Source: Candidatus Bathyarchaeota archaeon
GTDB lineage: Archaea > Thermoproteota > Bathyarchaeia > Bathyarchaeales > DTEX01
Direction: 5' to 3'
DNA length: 34,066 nucleotides
NCBI GenBank assembly: GCA_018396655.1
Contig: JAGTQF010000013.1
Span: 1-34,066 of the forward strand
Shown: piece after piece, positions 33,752 to 34,066 of the stretch
Layout: each line of letters begins with the position of its first letter
How positions within the stretch are numbered: position 1 is the first letter of the stretch
The notes under the pieces: generated by a model
Told to the model about the DNA's origin: nothing
Seen by the model: only the letters and a program-made list of their open reading frames with translations
Databases searched by the model: none
Translations under genes and position numbers: made by a program

Positions 33752-33799
33752 GGCAGCAGGTCCTAAGCCTGCCTCCTTTGACCACTCGGACACCCCCGC
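33714..33799 (-). tRNA. tRNA-Leu (anticodon UAG)
   Basis: A full class II cloverleaf reads on the minus strand. The acceptor is GCGGGGG paired with CCCCCGC; the D-arm is TCC...GGA with AGTGGTCAAA. The anticodon stem GCAGG/CCTGC encloses loop CTTAGGA (anticodon TAG, reading CUA). A 14-base variable region follows, then the T-arm GTGGG-TTCGAAC-CCCAC. The discriminator is A, the usual leucine determinant, and CCA is encoded (33714-33716). No intron interrupts it. A TATA-like AAAATTTTAT lies at the right distance upstream. Confidence 0.95.
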
Positions 33800-33820
33800 T
33801 TATGGGCCCAATGTACCAAG

Positions 33821-33830
33821 ATAAAATTTT
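33821..33830 (-). promoter_or_regulatory. TATA-like box for tRNA-Leu
   Basis: The minus strand reads AAAATTTTAT, centred about 26 bases before the first base of the mature tRNA. That spacing would start transcription at or next to the tRNA 5' end. Confidence 0.5.
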
Positions 33831-34066
33831 GTTGGAGAAGGGGGATAAATCTATTTCTCCATTAGGTAGTAGGCAGATGCTCCCGCTTGATAATGGAGAC
33901 CGCGCTTTCCATTCCTTTGTTTGGAGATATCTCCCGCAACCCTATTTTTCTTTTTCTACAATCATATAAAGTGAGAGTGGAAAATGCGATTTTAATATTA
34001 AGGCGATTTTGGAGCTTATAATCATAAAAAATTTAAAGGACATTAAAGGTTAGTTAAGTTAATTGG
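33831..34066. other. Right-edge region without a recognisable gene
   Basis: I see no coding frame with a ribosome site and family resemblance here. The last 100 bases are AT-rich and could contain the promoter of a gene beyond the window. Confidence 0.3.

Noticed and set aside
33691-33969. 92-codon plus-strand frame across the tRNA region
   Set aside because: It runs through the complete tRNA-Leu on the other strand and has no ribosome site or family resemblance.
1-34066. CRISPR array, insertion sequence or defence island
   Set aside because: No regularly spaced repeats, transposase motifs, terminal inverted repeats or defence-gene signatures were seen.

Overview
The window is archaeal. It carries Alba chromatin protein, ribosomal protein eS1 (S3Ae), Sec61-beta, an OB-fold RPA-type single-strand DNA-binding protein, deoxyhypusine-synthase-like protein, a TrmB-family regulator, and archaea-only families of unknown role (DUF2070, DUF2095, DUF131). 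TATA-like boxes precede several genes, and TTG/GTG starts behind good Shine-Dalgarno (SD) sites are frequent. A TACK lineage such as Bathyarchaeia is my best guess. Two proteins with a eukaryote-like look keep an Asgard-related origin open. No 16S rRNA or other decisive marker is present.

Layout. (1) 1-2433, minus: a GH51 alpha-L-arabinofuranosidase running off the left edge and an enolase-superfamily (mandelate racemase type) enzyme, suggesting use of plant-type pentose sugars. (2) 2525-5020: three small unrecognised or zinc-ribbon proteins and a deoxyhypusine synthase homologue of a divergent type. (3) 5141-12704, minus: a complete-looking branched-chain amino-acid operon in the order ilvB-ilvN-ilvC-leuC-leuD-leuB-leuA, with overlaps or short gaps; ilvD and the transaminase are not here. 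(4) 12989-13915, minus: the wreck of an exported five-bladed-propeller, GH43-like protein, with two compensating frameshifts and one in-frame TGA. (5) purB, then a plus-strand pair: an asparagine-synthetase-like protein lacking the glutaminase Cys, overlapping a histone-deacetylase-family amidohydrolase. (6) 18017-22839, minus: eS1, a nucleotidyltransferase, DUF2095, a large type I membrane protein, a TrmB regulator and a 2x[4Fe-4S] ferredoxin. (7) 22971-28332: serS, a PfkB sugar kinase, a PPi-type phosphofructokinase, pyrG and a 58-residue Sec61-beta. (8) 28443-33306: DUF2070, Alba, RPA, two neighbouring DUF131 membrane proteins (one with an added zinc finger) and a SNAP-like helical-repeat protein. 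(9) A tRNA-Leu(UAG) gene with encoded CCA near the right edge.

The most interesting item is the 595-residue membrane protein at 19170-20957. Signal peptide, sequon-rich ectodomain, one membrane span and a cytosolic helical tail of about 150 residues reproduce the layout of eukaryotic ribophorin I (OST1), the ribosome-contacting subunit of the oligosaccharyltransferase. Local motifs also match. It lies in a gene run headed by ribosomal protein eS1. Other points worth checking are the glutaminase-dead AsnB plus deacetylase pair, the divergent deoxyhypusine synthase, the SNAP-like protein, the PPi-dependent PFK, and a 12-bp inverted repeat linking the tRNA-Leu variable arm to its own trailer.
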